Source of the DNA: Daphnia carinata
Taxonomy: Eukaryota > Arthropoda > Branchiopoda > Diplostraca > Daphniidae
Length of the DNA stretch: 64,000 nt
Assembly: GCF_022539665.2 (NCBI RefSeq)
Contig: NC_081335.1
Coordinates: 7,502,001 to 7,566,000 of the forward strand
Direction: 5' to 3'
The position numbers and the translations under genes were made by a program. Positions 10,325 through 21,184 of this stretch are shown here, piece by piece. Position 1 is the first letter of the stretch, and each line of letters opens with the position of its first letter. Under the pieces are notes generated by a model. The model did not search any database, was not told the DNA's origin, and worked only from the letters and a program-made list of their open reading frames with translations.

Positions 10325-11347
10325 ATGGATATTGTGGGCCCTGTTCAAGAAAGTGCAAAGGGACATAAGTATATTTTAGTCCTATCAGATTACGCCAGTC
10401 GTTTCGTTTTTACAGTACGAATGAGAGATCAGACTGCCCAAACAATTGCTTACATCTTGGTTAATGATATTTACACCAAATATGGATCCCCCGAAGTAGT
10501 CCTAACTGATCAAGGACCTAACTTCCTGTCGAGCTTAATCCAAGATATTTGCAAGTTATTCAAAATCAAACAAATCAGAACAACAGCATACCACCCCCAA
10601 ACAGACGGATTAGTAGAACGATTTAACAGAACCTTGTGTGACATGCTAGCTTGCTACGTAACGGACGAACCAGAAAATTGGGACAAATATCTACCATTTG
10701 TCACATTTGCTTACAACACAGCGAAGCAATCAACACTGCAACAAAACCCATTCTTTCTATTCTTCGGAAGACAACCGGTGCTCCCAAACGACATAAAAAT
10801 AGATAGACGGTACGAAACATACGAAGACACCAGTGTAATGTACTCACATCAATGGAAGAAGGCTCAGCAACTAGCGAAGGAACACCTATTTCGGGCACAG
10901 ACAAAACAAAAAAGATATTACGACAAAGGAACAAAAGCAACCAACTACAACATCGGTGACTTTGTGCTACTGAAAGCTCCACCAACTGCCGGAAAATTCA
11001 TCAACAGATGGAATGGACCATTCAAAATCATCAGAAATTTCTCAGATCTCACTTACGAGATTGAGAACGCAGACAATGCAAGACTAAAATCGATGGTACA
11101 CGTCAACCGCCTAAAACTCTACGTTCCGGGAAACCAAGGAACAGAAAGATCATCTTGTGCGTCACACCTACCAAGAAATGAAACTGTACGACGAGGACCA
11201 GGAAGGCCAAGGAAAAACTTCAGTAACAACGAAAGAAGGCCTGTCCTTGAACGCGTATACGTCAAACAGCAGAGGAGGAGAATTGTATTATCATCGCACC
11301 AAATATCCCCGGTCCCATACCAGATAATCCTGCACGCACTAGAATGA
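10325..11347 (+). CDS. pol: D integrase catalytic core and C-terminus (N-terminus deleted)
   Basis: MDIVGP holds the first catalytic Asp, VLTDQGPNF the second, and TDGLVERFNRTL the Glu of the DDE triad. The C-terminal RWNGPFKIIR matches the GPY/F module of Gypsy integrases, and a basic tail follows. The ATG is internal to the original protein. The HHCC zinc domain is absent. It would have inserted the cDNA with the 4-bp duplications seen around these elements. Confidence 0.85.
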   Translation: MDIVGPVQESAKGHKYILVLSDYASRFVFTVRMRDQTAQTIAYILVNDIYTKYGSPEVVLTDQGPNFLSSLIQDICKLFKIKQIRTTAYHPQTDGLVERFNRTLCDMLACYVTDEPENWDKYLPFVTFAYNTAKQSTLQQNPFFLFFGRQPVLPNDIKIDRRYETYEDTSVMYSHQWKKAQQLAKEHLFRAQTKQKRYYDKGTKATNYNIGDFVLLKAPPTAGKFINRWNGPFKIIRNFSDLTYEIENADNARLKSMVHVNRLKLYVPGNQGTERSSCASHLPRNETVRRGPGRPRKNFSNNERRPVLERVYVKQQRRRIVLSSHQISPVPYQIILHALE

Positions 11348-11407
11348 CGAATCCACGATACAACTTACGGCAACGCCACGAAGTATCGAGATTCTAAACG
11401 TCCAAAT

Positions 11408-11420
11408 TTTCTTTTCACAG
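11408..11420 (+). promoter_or_regulatory. Predicted 3' splice site before env of D
   Basis: TTTTCTTTTCACAG ends at 11420, with the env ATG as the next three bases. It pairs with the donor at 6112. Confidence 0.6.
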
Positions 11421-12289
11421 ATGGAACTGATACTATTACTCACCCAATTACTCACCATCATTCCATCCACATATCCCATCTATTCAACCATATGCGACTG
11501 CAAGAACGTAAAGACCAGAGGAATTTTAGACATAGAGGCACCATACTACTGCAACAACAAAGATTCAGATACAGCTCACTTACCCAGAATTCCCACGTTG
11601 TACACTTTAAAAACGACGCAGAAACCAGCAGCTTCTTGGAAAGGCTGGACCTGCAAGCCATGGATAAAAACGAAGAAAATAACTGGATCATTTTGGATCG
11701 GATCGTTCGACACAATATATTCACAAGAAACTAAACTAATCTCCCCACTGGAATGCTGGAAAATGGTAAACGACAAGAAGTGCGGCGATAACAACATGCA
11801 GACCGGACCAGCAGGACTGAGTTTCACAGCCACTCCGACAGGCGAAGGGCAATGGTATGCCATAAAACAATACCATACTATCAACTGTGTAGCAGAACGA
11901 ATCACGCTACGACAAGAAAAACCAGACGACCCAATTGAAAGCACGTTCAGACCTTTAAACACAACACAACAAGAAGGACACTTCATCCAGAATCAAAATA
12001 CAATTGTGTGGGGAGATAGAACAACAAACAATTCGTACACACAAACACTGCTTAAAGGAGAAGGATACTTAGAACTTCCAAGAATGCCAGAACACGAAAA
12101 CACCAGCCGTCTTTACGACACCAATCGACAAATCGAGATTTCATTCTTTAACAAACCAGATCGGGACATAACACCACAAGGTTACAAAGTTGTGGGCGTA
12201 CCGCTCACATACTTGATCTTTCCAACCGAAACAACGAGAAAATTGTACGAGATGTTCAAAACAACTATACATACATGTATACAGAATAC
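11421..12289 (+). pseudogene. env: D env, N-terminal part (interrupted by E)
   Basis: ATG 11421 begins a hydrophobic signal peptide (LILLLTQLLTIIP), then STICDCKNVKTRGIL, the family's N-terminal CDC motif, and a Cys-rich ectodomain with many N-glycosylation sequons. The frame is broken by element E after 12289. Excluding E and one TSD copy, the same frame continues at 21185. The apparent ORF end at 12404 is coded by E's LTR. Confidence 0.88.
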
Positions 12290-12669
12290 TGTCGCGAGGG
12301 GAAAATGTGTTGTGGTCACCCTTTCTGAAAAGGGGCGTCCACCAACGTTTCAATCGCGTACACTGCAGCTTCTCGTGAAAAAAGACGCTGCAATACGCCG
12401 ATAATTGTTAACTGACGGTTATCCCTAGAATTCACGAAACCCTAGAGGTGGGGCGTTTTATCCTTTATGAAGGGTATAAAAGCCCATACATTTTTTACCC
12501 TAAGTTAGTTCTGTAGTTCTTAAGTCCTACTCAAGTTCTCAAGTGAGTTCTCTTCACGTTCCTGTATTTCAATTAAGTAAAGTGTAGTTATTCTTCCCTT
12601 CTGTTATGCATTGTATTTTCCCCTTTTAGTTCAATACAATTCATTAACGAAGTAAAGTCCAGTGTGACA
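12290..12669 (+). repeat. 5' LTR of element E (380 bp)
   Basis: TGTCGCGAGG...GTGTGACA. TATAAAAG at 12475-12482 is the likely TATA box. Nearly identical to the 3' copy. Confidence 0.93.
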
Positions 12670-12670
12670 A

Positions 12671-12690
12671 TTGGTGGAGGTGCAGCTCGT
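12671..12690 (+). other. Primer-binding site of E
   Basis: TTGGTGGAGGTGCAGCTCG follows the LTR by one base. TGG at its start fits a tRNA CCA end; tRNA not assigned. Confidence 0.5.
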
Positions 12691-12731
12691 TACCCGTTGT
12701 TAACGAATTAGTGCTGCTTTAAAGATAGTCG

Positions 12732-15700
12732 ATGCAGAAGAAGAATAGCTTACGTTTACCTAGTTGCCCCCGGGATCCAAGTAGACGATTGCACCCGCTT
12801 CGTGACTTGCCCACCGCGCTGTCTGGTAACGAGACCACAGCAACTAACGAGGCACAAGATTCAGAAATTTCTACGTCAAGAGAAGATTTAGCGACGTCAT
12901 CTACAGAGACGACTCGCCAGAGAGGGTTTGAAAATCTCGCAAGACAGTTAGAATCAAGTTCTGACTCTGAAGAAGATTTAATAGAACCCACGCACCCGGT
13001 TGTTCCTACGATAGGACAACACATTTTTGGAGCTCCAAGACAATTGCAAGAAACAGTCATGGCGGCTGTAAGAAAATTCATAAGTCCGCCTATCTTTCTA
13101 GGTAGCCCAACGGAAGACGCTCGTCAATGGTTAGAGCACTACGAGACTATCTCTACCCACAATGGTTGGGGTGACGCGGACAAACGTAATAATTTTTGCA
13201 TGTACTTGGATGATGCTGCAAGAAATTGGTTCTTGTGTGCAAGAGTGCCAAACGACTGGCAAGATGTGGCAGCACAGCCGGCTGCCGGAGAAAATCAAGC
13301 AAGACCTGCAGTTCCCGGTCTACGTTCGGTATTTTTGAAAGAATTTCAGCCTAATTCTTATGGTCTTTTCCAAGAAACTAGACTAAGAAGTAGAACTCAA
13401 GGAGTGGATGAACCGACCACCAGATACTACTACGAAATTCTTAATCTATGCAGACTGGTCGACTCCAACATGTCGGAAGTCCACCGACTAGAGCATTTGT
13501 TTAGAGGCCTTCGACCAGCACTTTTTAGAAAAATCTATCCTCAGAAGCCACAAACGTGTGAAGAATTCTTAGAACTGGCAAAAGTCTATACGGAGACATC
13601 GATGATGTCAGAAGCCAGAGGATGGAAGGATCCCATGGCGGAACCACAAAAGTCGTTTGAACAAGTTCCAAACCTTTCGGTTGTCTATCCGGATCAACAA
13701 GCGGATCTTTTAAAGACAATGCGTGAAGTAATTCAAGAAACTTGTGAAAAGTTGTTTAAACAAGGCAGTCAAGAGCAACCGAAACCAAGAGGGCCGTTTA
13801 AACCTAAAGGACGCACAACAAGCGGTAAGCCACAGAATTTTTACTGTAAAAAAGCAGGACACATTGCCCGAAACTGTTTCAGAAACCCTGAATCTGAGCA
13901 GTATAGGGGCCCAGCGAAGGACGCTGGGACAGGCACAACTTCAAAAGAGAATCCATCTATAAACTCAATGGTTCAAGAGTTGGTGTTGCCAGAAGAAAAC
14001 AAAAATGGGTCAGAAGACTACATTTTAAATCTAAACCCTGCAAGATTGATTAAAGAAAAAGTGAAGTGCGGTAAAGAAACTGCAATGGCCTTGATTGATA
14101 CAGGAGCTGCAGTGACAGTGATTTCTCCTGAATTATTGAAGAAAACAGAGTTCGTGGAAAAACCACAGAGTGGACCGAAAATTCGCCTTGTAAATGGCCA
14201 TACTCTGTCCCTAGAGAGTACAGCTGACATCGTAGTAACCCACAAGGGTAAAACTATCAAAGGAAACGCGATAGTCATGCCAATGTCGGGTTTTGAACTA
14301 CTACTAGGAAATGATTTCCTACAACAATTTCAAGCTATTCACATTGATTATGAATCACAAGAATTGTCGTTTACGACAGGAAAGTCACCACTTGCTGAAA
14401 TTTCGCTTATTCAAACAGAAGAAGTCAAAGAAAGTAAACTGGTTATAAGAGATCGTCAAGAGATACCAGCATACTCAATCAAGCAAGTTTCAACAACAGT
14501 TTCCAGCAAGATGGAAGGTTCCTGCATTGTGACACCCTCAGAGTCATTGCTAGCGACTAGTAGCCTATCCACTGGTCATGCATTGGTACAAAAAGATTTA
14601 GAAAAAATCCCTGTTGCTAACTTGTCTCCGAAAACAATTTGGCTAGAAAAAGGAGTTACGTTAGGGACGTTAGAAGAACATCCCGAAACAAAAGAAATAG
14701 AAACAAGCCAAGAAATCCTAGCATTGGACACCTCATTTGAGGAACAAGATTTGAAGCAAGATGAAAAGCAATTGTTAGAAAACCTAGAAGGAAGAATTGG
14801 AACGGGTCTAACAAAAGAAGAAAAAGAAGAAACACAAAAAGTTCTTAAACAATTTATCCATTGCTTTGCACTAAATGAAGATGATTTGGGATACTATGCA
14901 GTGGTCAAACATGACATTAACACTGGAACAGCTTCACCAATACATCAACTCCCTTACAAAAGTGCTTGGAAAGAGAGAGCTGTAGTCCAAAATCAAGTGG
15001 ACGGAATGTTACGTCGAGGAGTAATTGAACCGTCTGACAGCCCTTGGTCTTCCCCAGTGGTCTTGGTGAAGAAGAAAGACGACACTTGGCGTTTTTGTGT
15101 GGATTATCGCAAGCTCAATGCGGTAACAGTTAAAGATTCCTACCCCTTACCACGTATAGCCGATACACTGAGTCGGCTAGAAAGGGCTACGTTTTTCTCA
15201 AGCATGGATTTGCAAGCAGGATACCACCAAGTTCCAGTGGTTAGCAGTGATAGACCGAAGACAGCCTTCATCACTGCAGATGGATTGTACCAATTTCGCA
15301 CTCTTCCGTTTGGTCTAACTAATGCCCCAGGCACTTTTCAGAGAGCCATGGACATTATTTTGGCCGGACTCCGCTGGACAACATGTCTGATATACCTGGA
15401 TGACGTCATAATCTACTCAGCAACATTCCAACAACACTTGGAACGTCTTCGCTTAGTGCTGAGTTGCCTTGTGAAAGCTGGTTTGAAACTAAAGTGGTCA
15501 AAATGCTCATTCTTGGAGCACTCTCTGAAAGTGTTGGGACATCAGATTTCAAAAGACGGTGTAGCACCAGATCCTGAAAAGCTCGAGGCAGTCTCGAACT
15601 TCCCATCACCTAGTGAAGGCCATTCTACAGCAAACAAAGTTAAACGAGTGCAAAGTTTTTTGGGTTTATGTTCGTACTATCGACGTCATATCCAAGGTTT

Positions 15701-16106
15701 CGCTCCAATTGCTCGCCCACTCACGTCACTTACGAAGAAAGAAATTTCGTTTGTGTGGAGAGAAGATCAGGCTAACAGCTTCAATGCCCTGAAAAAAGCG
15801 CTCACCTCATCTCCAGTTTTGGCCCATCCCAACTACGACTTGCCGATGGAAATTTTCCCTGACGCCTGCGGATACGGGATTGGAGGTGTACTGGCCCAGC
15901 GCATAGAAGAAGCAGAACGTCCCATCGCATACGCCAGCCGTTTACTGACTAAATCGGAAGTGAACTATTCGATAACTGAAAAAGAGTGTCTTGCATTAGT
16001 GTGGTGTCTCTCTAAGTTCAGATGTTTTGTGTGGGGCTGCAAAGTGAAAGTCGTCACAGATCATCAAGCTCTATGTTGGTTGATGAGCAAAAAACCGGTC
16101 GTTTAG
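12732..16106 (+). CDS. gag-pol: E Gag-Pol (Gag, protease, RT, most of RNase H)
   Basis: ATG 12732 gives 1,124 residues. The Gag capsid-like part lies near residues 115-260 ([25 protein letters not shown]). A degenerate zinc knuckle ([14 protein letters not shown]) has Asn where the first Cys is expected. The protease has [12 protein letters not shown] near residue 454 and [10 protein letters not shown] has [23 protein letters not shown] and YLDDVIIYS near residue 887. RNase H begins at [13 protein letters not shown] near 1041. Gag and Pol share one frame without a frameshift signal, unlike C and F. The frame ends at 16106 within RNase H through an indel; the remainder is in the next frame from about 16090. 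Confidence 0.9.
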   Translation: MQKKNSLRLPSCPRDPSRRLHPLRDLPTALSGNETTATNEAQDSEISTSREDLATSSTETTRQRGFENLARQLESSSDSEEDLIEPTHPVVPTIGQHIFGAPRQLQETVMAAVRKFISPPIFLGSPTEDARQWLEHYETISTHNGWGDADKRNNFCMYLDDAARNWFLCARVPNDWQDVAAQPAAGENQARPAVPGLRSVFLKEFQPNSYGLFQETRLRSRTQGVDEPTTRYYYEILNLCRLVDSNMSEVHRLEHLFRGLRPALFRKIYPQKPQTCEEFLELAKVYTETSMMSEARGWKDPMAEPQKSFEQVPNLSVVYPDQQADLLKTMREVIQETCEKLFKQGSQEQPKPRGPFKPKGRTTSGKPQNFYCKKAGHIARNCFRNPESEQYRGPAKDAGTGTTSKENPSINSMVQELVLPEENKNGSEDYILNLNPARLIKEKVKCGKETAMALIDTGAAVTVISPELLKKTEFVEKPQSGPKIRLVNGHTLSLESTADIVVTHKGKTIKGNAIVMPMSGFELLLGNDFLQQFQAIHIDYESQELSFTTGKSPLAEISLIQTEEVKESKLVIRDRQEIPAYSIKQVSTTVSSKMEGSCIVTPSESLLATSSLSTGHALVQKDLEKIPVANLSPKTIWLEKGVTLGTLEEHPETKEIETSQEILALDTSFEEQDLKQDEKQLLENLEGRIGTGLTKEEKEETQKVLKQFIHCFALNEDDLGYYAVVKHDINTGTASPIHQLPYKSAWKERAVVQNQVDGMLRRGVIEPSDSPWSSPVVLVKKKDDTWRFCVDYRKLNAVTVKDSYPLPRIADTLSRLERATFFSSMDLQAGYHQVPVVSSDRPKTAFITADGLYQFRTLPFGLTNAPGTFQRAMDIILAGLRWTTCLIYLDDVIIYSATFQQHLERLRLVLSCLVKAGLKLKWSKCSFLEHSLKVLGHQISKDGVAPDPEKLEAVSNFPSPSEGHSTANKVKRVQSFLGLCSYYRRHIQGFAPIARPLTSLTKKEISFVWREDQANSFNALKKALTSSPVLAHPNYDLPMEIFPDACGYGIGGVLAQRIEEAERPIAYASRLLTKSEVNYSITEKECLALVWCLSKFRCFVWGCKVKVVTDHQALCWLMSKKPVV

Positions 16107-16437
16107 CACGTTGGAGCTTTTCGCTACAAGAATACGATATCACGATCGTATACCGCAGTGGAAAAACGCACGACAACGCAGATTGTCTTTCAAGAAATCC
16201 ACTACCAAAGACAGAGGAGCAAGAAGACGACCGCTGTGTCGTCATAGGGGCACTAACTGATGACCTAACACTCGCTGAAGAAGAAAACGAGTCCCTGGCA
16301 GACAAACAAAAAGCCTGCAGTAATTGGAATCAGCTAATTCAAAAAATCCAAAGTGGAAAAGCAAGAGTGAAAAATTTCGTGATCAACGATGCAAACTCTA
16401 CAAAGAAACTATAAAGAATGGAAAAAGTTATTGAAGA
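16090..16437 (+). pseudogene. E RNase H end and linker to integrase, shifted frames
   Basis: [15 protein letters not shown] and [11 protein letters not shown] are the usual RNase H/connection residues, continued in a frame shifted from 12732-16106. It stops at 16412-16414. A further frame change and a TGA lie before the integrase frame opens at about 16438. At least two indels and one stop separate RT from integrase. Confidence 0.8.
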
Positions 16438-19400
16438 TTGTGCGTACCTGTCGAGTATCGTGAAAGAATCCTATATGCCTACCATGACGACATCGTTTCC
16501 GGTCACCTTGGGATCAGTCGCACTCTACAAAAAATTTGTGGTCGTTACTACTGGCCGAAGATGACACTGGACATAATTCGTCATGTGCAGAGTTGCGTAC
16601 ACTGTCAGAGCAGAAAAGGAGTCCCAGACAAACCTCCAGGACTTCTACAATGCATTAAAGTGGAAAGACCGTTTCAAAAAGTAGGAATGGACCTCCTAGG
16701 GCCATTCCCGCTCTCCACAAAAGGAAACAGAATGATTATAGTGGCAGTAGATTACCTAACCAAATGGGTAGAGTTGAAAGCTATGCCCACTGGAAAGGCA
16801 GATGACGTGGCAGAGTTCTTCGTTCAACAAATCTTTCTACGCCATGGGGCTCCAGAACAAATCATCACGGATCGGGGAAAGTGCTTCATCGCCGAGCTAA
16901 CTCAAGCTGTCGTCAAGAAACTGCTCACCAACCACAAGACGACTTCCAGTTATCACCCCCAGGCAAATGGAGCAGTGGAGAGAATGAACCATACATTAGC
17001 CGCAATGTTGTCAATGTACGTCAGCAGTGATCAACGAGATTGGGATGGAACCTTGCAGTATGTGTGCTTCGCCTACAACACGGCTAGACAAGAGTCTACT
17101 GGATACTCACCATTCTTCCTCCTCTACGGACGTGAACCCAGACTTCCTATTGACTTGGAGTTGGAAGCAGATCCAAATCCATTGCTGGAAGAAGAGGAAG
17201 CAACAATGGGATATGCAGATCGCCTAATAACTGACCTAGCAGCAGCTAGAGAAAAAGTGAAAATTAGAATGCAGCGTGTACAGCAAAAGAAAAAAGAAAC
17301 TTACGATGCACGCCATAGAGAATTGTCATTCAAAGAAGGAGATTTAGTGTTGGTCTACAAGCCTGTGCGTAAAGTGGAAAAATCAGAAAAACTTCTTCAT
17401 CGTTGGCTAGGACCATTCAAAGTGTTGAGACAAACCACACCAGTGAACTATGAAGTGATATCGGCAACGGGCCGAGGAAAAACAGACATCGTTCACGTAG
17501 TGCGGATGAAATCATTCCATGAAGCTGTGTCGGGTCCTGGCATCACCGAAGAAGCCTCAGAGAAAGAAGATGAAAACCAGCAGGAAGAAGAAACGCAAGA
17601 GATACCTGCTTCAAGTGATCCGCAACCTCAGGCTGATCCAGAAGAAACACTAGTGGAACAGAGTAGTGAATCACCGGACATCGAAGAAAATGATGTGGTC
17701 ACGCCCACTCCGGAAGTAATCACGCCAACGTCAACTAGAAGACCCACTCGTAGCAGAAGAACTCCGGCCAGATATTTAACTCTATTGGTGCCGTTCCTCA
17801 TTTTTCTGATTGGGCCGCTGTCAACCAACTCGCTGATCCTGAGAGAAAATGCAATTTTCAAACAACAAACTGATGTGGCGTTCAGTGAATCATCATGGAC
17901 CATCGTAACAGACCTTGACTTGGGAGTGGCTGATACAGCAACAGCATACTTAAAGCAGAAAATAACCCAGCAACAAGAAGTGGCAGAGAAGTGGAAGAAT
18001 ACAGGTTCACGACCACAACGGATAGCAGCCAGAAGAATTGCTAGCAGAACGGAAACAATCCTAAGAGGAATGGAAAATGTAGCAGACCGATTGACAAACA
18101 TCAGAAAAGCCTTGAATACTAACCAAAAAAGTCGTCGAAGTCTCGTCGATGGTGGAGGGTCAATCCTCAAATGGCTGTTTGGAGTGTCAACACAAAAAGA
18201 TTTAGAAGAGTTAAATAACCAAGTACAACTTGTTGCTCGAGATCAGAGAGAAGTAATTCACATCGTCGATAAGCAAGCAACAATAGTAAATGAGTCACTT
18301 TGGGAATCCAGAACAAACGCAAAACTCATCAGAGAACTGCGAGGCCAGTATTCCATGTTAAGCAATGTGACTACAAACCTCATGGACAGAATGGTGAAGA
18401 TAGAAGAGCTAGAACTAAATCACTTCGAGTATTACATCCAACTGGATGAAACATTTGAAGCGATGAATCAGATCTTGCAGTGGCTACAACATCTGGCCGA
18501 TAGTCTCGACGTCGGCTTCAGTCAATTGGCCAACGGACATTTGGCACCACAAATTGTTTCCCCAGCAAGATTCAACAAAATTATCAAAACAATAACCGAG
18601 AAATTACCAAGGAGATGGTCTATCTCCAGTGATGAGCTTTGGGTCGCCTATCGAGAATCAACGGTCACCGTGGCGGCCATGGAAAACTCGTTTCGCCTCT
18701 TCATAAATGTTCCCATCTTCGATCACAGCCAGCAGTTCAAGCTTTTCGAAATAATCAACCTTCCAGCAGCTACTGATAACGGAACGCATGGTGTCTTGTT
18801 TGGAAATCTCCCAGCATACCTTGCTGTATCTGCCGACCTCGAAACGTATCTGGAACTATCCAAAGAAGATGTTAAGGATTGTACTAAGATAGGACGACCA
18901 CTGTGTAAATTCCATACCGGCATCAGCAAGAGAACAACCCGAAAGTCTTGTGCAATAGTTGTCTTTTTAAACGATTCGGCCCGAATCAACACACAATGCA
19001 AAAGGAAGTTCACAGACTGGCGCGGGCCTGAAGTAGTTTACATGGGATCCAATCAGTGGGTCTATTCAGCAACAAAGAAGCACGAGATCGTGTTCTCATG
19101 TCCAGCAGGAGGAAAGCAGCCACCTTTAAGAACAACAACGTTACCGGCTGTAGGAATGTTTGAAGTTCGTTTGGGATGCACCGCTCTAACCGAAGAATGG
19201 ATATTTCCAGCCAGCATGGAAGGAAGCGTAACAGCGCCAAAACTACAAGCAATTGTGTTTCCAACAGTGAAAATCTTTGCACAAGATGTCCAAGAAGCCG
19301 AAGGAAAAAAGCACAATTTTGTCGAGCTTCCACGAGAAAACACTACGTCTGTAGACATAATCAGTCAGCTGCTCCATCGCAACGCACAAGCAACGTTGTC

Positions 19401-19641
19401 ATCTGAAATGACTGGAGAGCAAATTCATAATTTAATTATGGAGAAACAAAAACAAAAAGAATTTTACCTTACTCGTTATCCTTACGAGTTAGTGGCTTTC
19501 AACATTATCTTGATGTGCGGAATAGTGTTCCTAGTGCTTAAATTCTACATGTTGCATAAGCGTCTCATTGCTCATGAGCAGTGTGAGAACGCTCCACCCG
19601 GAGACCCTGGGAGGGATGAAATGGAGACTGGAAATCTCTAA
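16438..19641 (+). CDS. env: E integrase fused in frame to F-type Env
   Basis: The first 360 residues are integrase: zinc domain (GHLGISRTL, CVHCQSRKG), DDE core (MDLLGPFP, ITDRGKCF, NGAVERMNHTL) and GPF module (RWLGPFKVLR). After an acidic, Pro/Thr-rich linker comes a hydrophobic segment (YLTLLVPFLIFLIG, residues about 445-460) that looks like a signal peptide. A furin-like site KSRR/S follows near residue 565, then GGGSILKWLFGVST, the fusion-peptide region typical of F-type Env of errantiviruses and baculovirus F proteins. A C-terminal membrane anchor (FNIILMCGIVFLVLKF) lies near 1020-1040. No stop separates the two proteins, so Env either comes from an internal start or spliced mRNA, or is cleaved from a fusion. 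Confidence 0.88.
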   Translation: MCVPVEYRERILYAYHDDIVSGHLGISRTLQKICGRYYWPKMTLDIIRHVQSCVHCQSRKGVPDKPPGLLQCIKVERPFQKVGMDLLGPFPLSTKGNRMIIVAVDYLTKWVELKAMPTGKADDVAEFFVQQIFLRHGAPEQIITDRGKCFIAELTQAVVKKLLTNHKTTSSYHPQANGAVERMNHTLAAMLSMYVSSDQRDWDGTLQYVCFAYNTARQESTGYSPFFLLYGREPRLPIDLELEADPNPLLEEEEATMGYADRLITDLAAAREKVKIRMQRVQQKKKETYDARHRELSFKEGDLVLVYKPVRKVEKSEKLLHRWLGPFKVLRQTTPVNYEVISATGRGKTDIVHVVRMKSFHEAVSGPGITEEASEKEDENQQEEETQEIPASSDPQPQADPEETLVEQSSESPDIEENDVVTPTPEVITPTSTRRPTRSRRTPARYLTLLVPFLIFLIGPLSTNSLILRENAIFKQQTDVAFSESSWTIVTDLDLGVADTATAYLKQKITQQQEVAEKWKNTGSRPQRIAARRIASRTETILRGMENVADRLTNIRKALNTNQKSRRSLVDGGGSILKWLFGVSTQKDLEELNNQVQLVARDQREVIHIVDKQATIVNESLWESRTNAKLIRELRGQYSMLSNVTTNLMDRMVKIEELELNHFEYYIQLDETFEAMNQILQWLQHLADSLDVGFSQLANGHLAPQIVSPARFNKIIKTITEKLPRRWSISSDELWVAYRESTVTVAAMENSFRLFINVPIFDHSQQFKLFEIINLPAATDNGTHGVLFGNLPAYLAVSADLETYLELSKEDVKDCTKIGRPLCKFHTGISKRTTRKSCAIVVFLNDSARINTQCKRKFTDWRGPEVVYMGSNQWVYSATKKHEIVFSCPAGGKQPPLRTTTLPAVGMFEVRLGCTALTEEWIFPASMEGSVTAPKLQAIVFPTVKIFAQDVQEAEGKKHNFVELPRENTTSVDIISQLLHRNAQATLSSEMTGEQIHNLIMEKQKQKEFYLTRYPYELVAFNIILMCGIVFLVLKFYMLHKRLIAHEQCENAPPGDPGRDEMETGNL

Positions 19642-19728
19642 AAGGAAAAACGTTAGTGATAAAGTGAAAGGAAAAAACAACTGCTGTGTTAGAAGTGAAA
19701 AAGGAATTAACAAACAGAAAATGTACAA

Positions 19729-20275
19729 TCACTCTTCGCGCTCATCATCGAAATCTAAAAGATCGTCGTCTTCAGTGTTGTTTTCCTCAGCTGCGGCGTT
19801 GAAAACTTCGAGCTGAACAAGCCGGGCATCTTCCCTGGCTTGCATCTCCTCTTGTGTGATTTCTCGGTAGAAATCGGAGCAGCGAAGTGTGGGATGATAA
19901 ATGTCCTGCCCGGACTCCAGCCACCAACGAAAACGTGCGTGAAAGTGAGAAAAGTGATTTCTATACCTGGCATAACCAGGATACGTGCTAAAAAATGACA
20001 AAGAAACATCAGTATGAAATGAAACAGAATAAATTTTAGAGAGATTACTACCTGTAGTAATGGTCGTGTAACCACGGAGCAGAGACGGTTAAGGGATGGC
20101 CAAGAAGAACATTGTCTTCACGTACTCGTGTGAACACGACCAAAAATTCCGCACGATGATAAGGTGACAAACGACCAAAGCGGATACTATATCCGGGAAA
20201 GAAACCACCAAAGTAGCACACAAGAGCGCATTCAACAAAGGAGAGATTTTGAAGAATAAAATCAAACGTGAACAT
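19729..20275 (-). CDS. Antisense two-exon gene in 3' region of E
   Basis: On the minus strand an ATG at 20275 opens 74 codons to 20052. CAG/GTAGTAA follows, then a 64-nt intron (20051-19988) ending TTTTTTAG. The second exon runs 19987-19729. The junction keeps the frame and gives about 160 residues. The protein is rich in Tyr, Phe and His in its first two thirds (GGFFPGYSIRFGRLSPYHRAE) and ends in a strongly acidic tail (EENNTEDDDLLDFDDE). I do not recognise it. It lies between env and the 3' LTR, so it is part of element E. The clean splice and open frames argue against chance. It could be a captured host gene or an antisense regulator. Confidence 0.65.
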
Positions 20276-20439
20276 TTTTTGTCAGAAGCAAGAAACGAAC
20301 TAATGAGGAAGGCAGCAGTTGAATTTTTTCAACTACGTCGTAGTTGATCATTTTTCACACCTAAGTTTGAATTATTAATTATAATCGTTTTTCTTACGCT
20401 TGTATTGCTCTGTAGTCTAGCAAATGCCTTTTTGTAAAA

Positions 20440-20695
20440 AAAATCATCGCGCTTCATCGTATGGTTGACTTCTACCGTAGTTGTCCCTTTTTAGCAACCG
20501 CGCTTTGTCGTATGTTTGACTTCTACCGTAGCTGTCCTTTTTTAGCAACTACGCTTTGTCGTATGTTTGATTCCTACTGTAGTTGTTCCTTCACCTCCCT
20601 AAAGCGACCGCGCTTTGCCGTATGCTTAACTTTTACTATAGTTGTTCCTTTTGTACCTCGCTCTATCGTATGCTTTCTCATTACTGTAGCTTTTA
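20440..20695 (+). repeat. Tandem repeat of about 60 bp in E 3' region
   Basis: About four imperfect copies of a unit containing CTACCGTAGTTGT...GCGCTTTGTCGTATG. The unit drifts most in the last copy. It lies between the antisense gene and the 3' LTR. An ORF that crosses it encodes only the repeat. Confidence 0.75.
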
Positions 20696-20800
20696 ATTAA
20701 TTTTGGAAAATCACGGGTTTCCCCAGCAATTATTATGCCCTTGATTTCTTTTTTATGATTGTTCGTACAGTCGGGTCGCTTGTCTTGAAGAAGGGGGACC

Positions 20801-21180
20801 TGTCGCGAGGGGAAAATGTGTTGTGGTCACCCTTTCTGAAAAGGGGCGTCCACCAACGTTTCAATCGCGTACACTGCAGCTTCTCGTGAAAAAAGACGCT
20901 GCAATACGCCGATAATTGTTAACTGACGGTTATCCCTAGAATTCAGTAAACCCTAGAGGTGGGGCGTTTTATCCTTTATGAAGGGTATAAAAGCCCATAC
21001 ATTTTTTACCCTAAGTTAGTTCTGTAGTTCTTAAGTCCTACTCAAGTTCTCAAGTGAGTTCTCTTCACGTTCCTGTATTTCAGTTAAGTAAAGTGTAGTT
21101 ATTCTTCCCTTCTGTTATGCATTGTATTTTCCCCTTATAGTTCAATACAATTCATTAACGAAGTAAAGTCCAGTGTGACA
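20801..21180 (+). repeat. 3' LTR of element E (380 bp)
   Basis: Preceded by the purine tract GAAGAAGGGGGACC. TATAAAAG at 20986-20993. Followed by TSD ATAC. Confidence 0.93.
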
Positions 21181-21184
21181 ATAC

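Larger units (their letters stand above)
12290..21180 (+). mobile_element. Element E: Ty3/Gypsy element with F-type env, 8,891 bp
   Basis: Two 380-bp LTRs (12290-12669 and 20801-21180) differ at only about four positions that I could see. TSD ATAC lies at 12286-12289 and 21181-21184. Removing element and one TSD restores the env frame of D exactly, so the boundaries are firm. Gag-Pol is a single frame. Integrase and Env are fused. The 3' region carries an antisense spliced gene and tandem repeats. Pol has frameshifts, so this copy is defective although the LTRs look young. Confidence 0.93.

Noticed and set aside
12290..12404. End of the D env ORF within E's LTR
   Set aside because: LTR sequence, as shown by the second LTR at 20801; not part of env.
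20461..20700. 79-codon ORF
   Set aside because: Only reflects the 60-bp tandem repeats.
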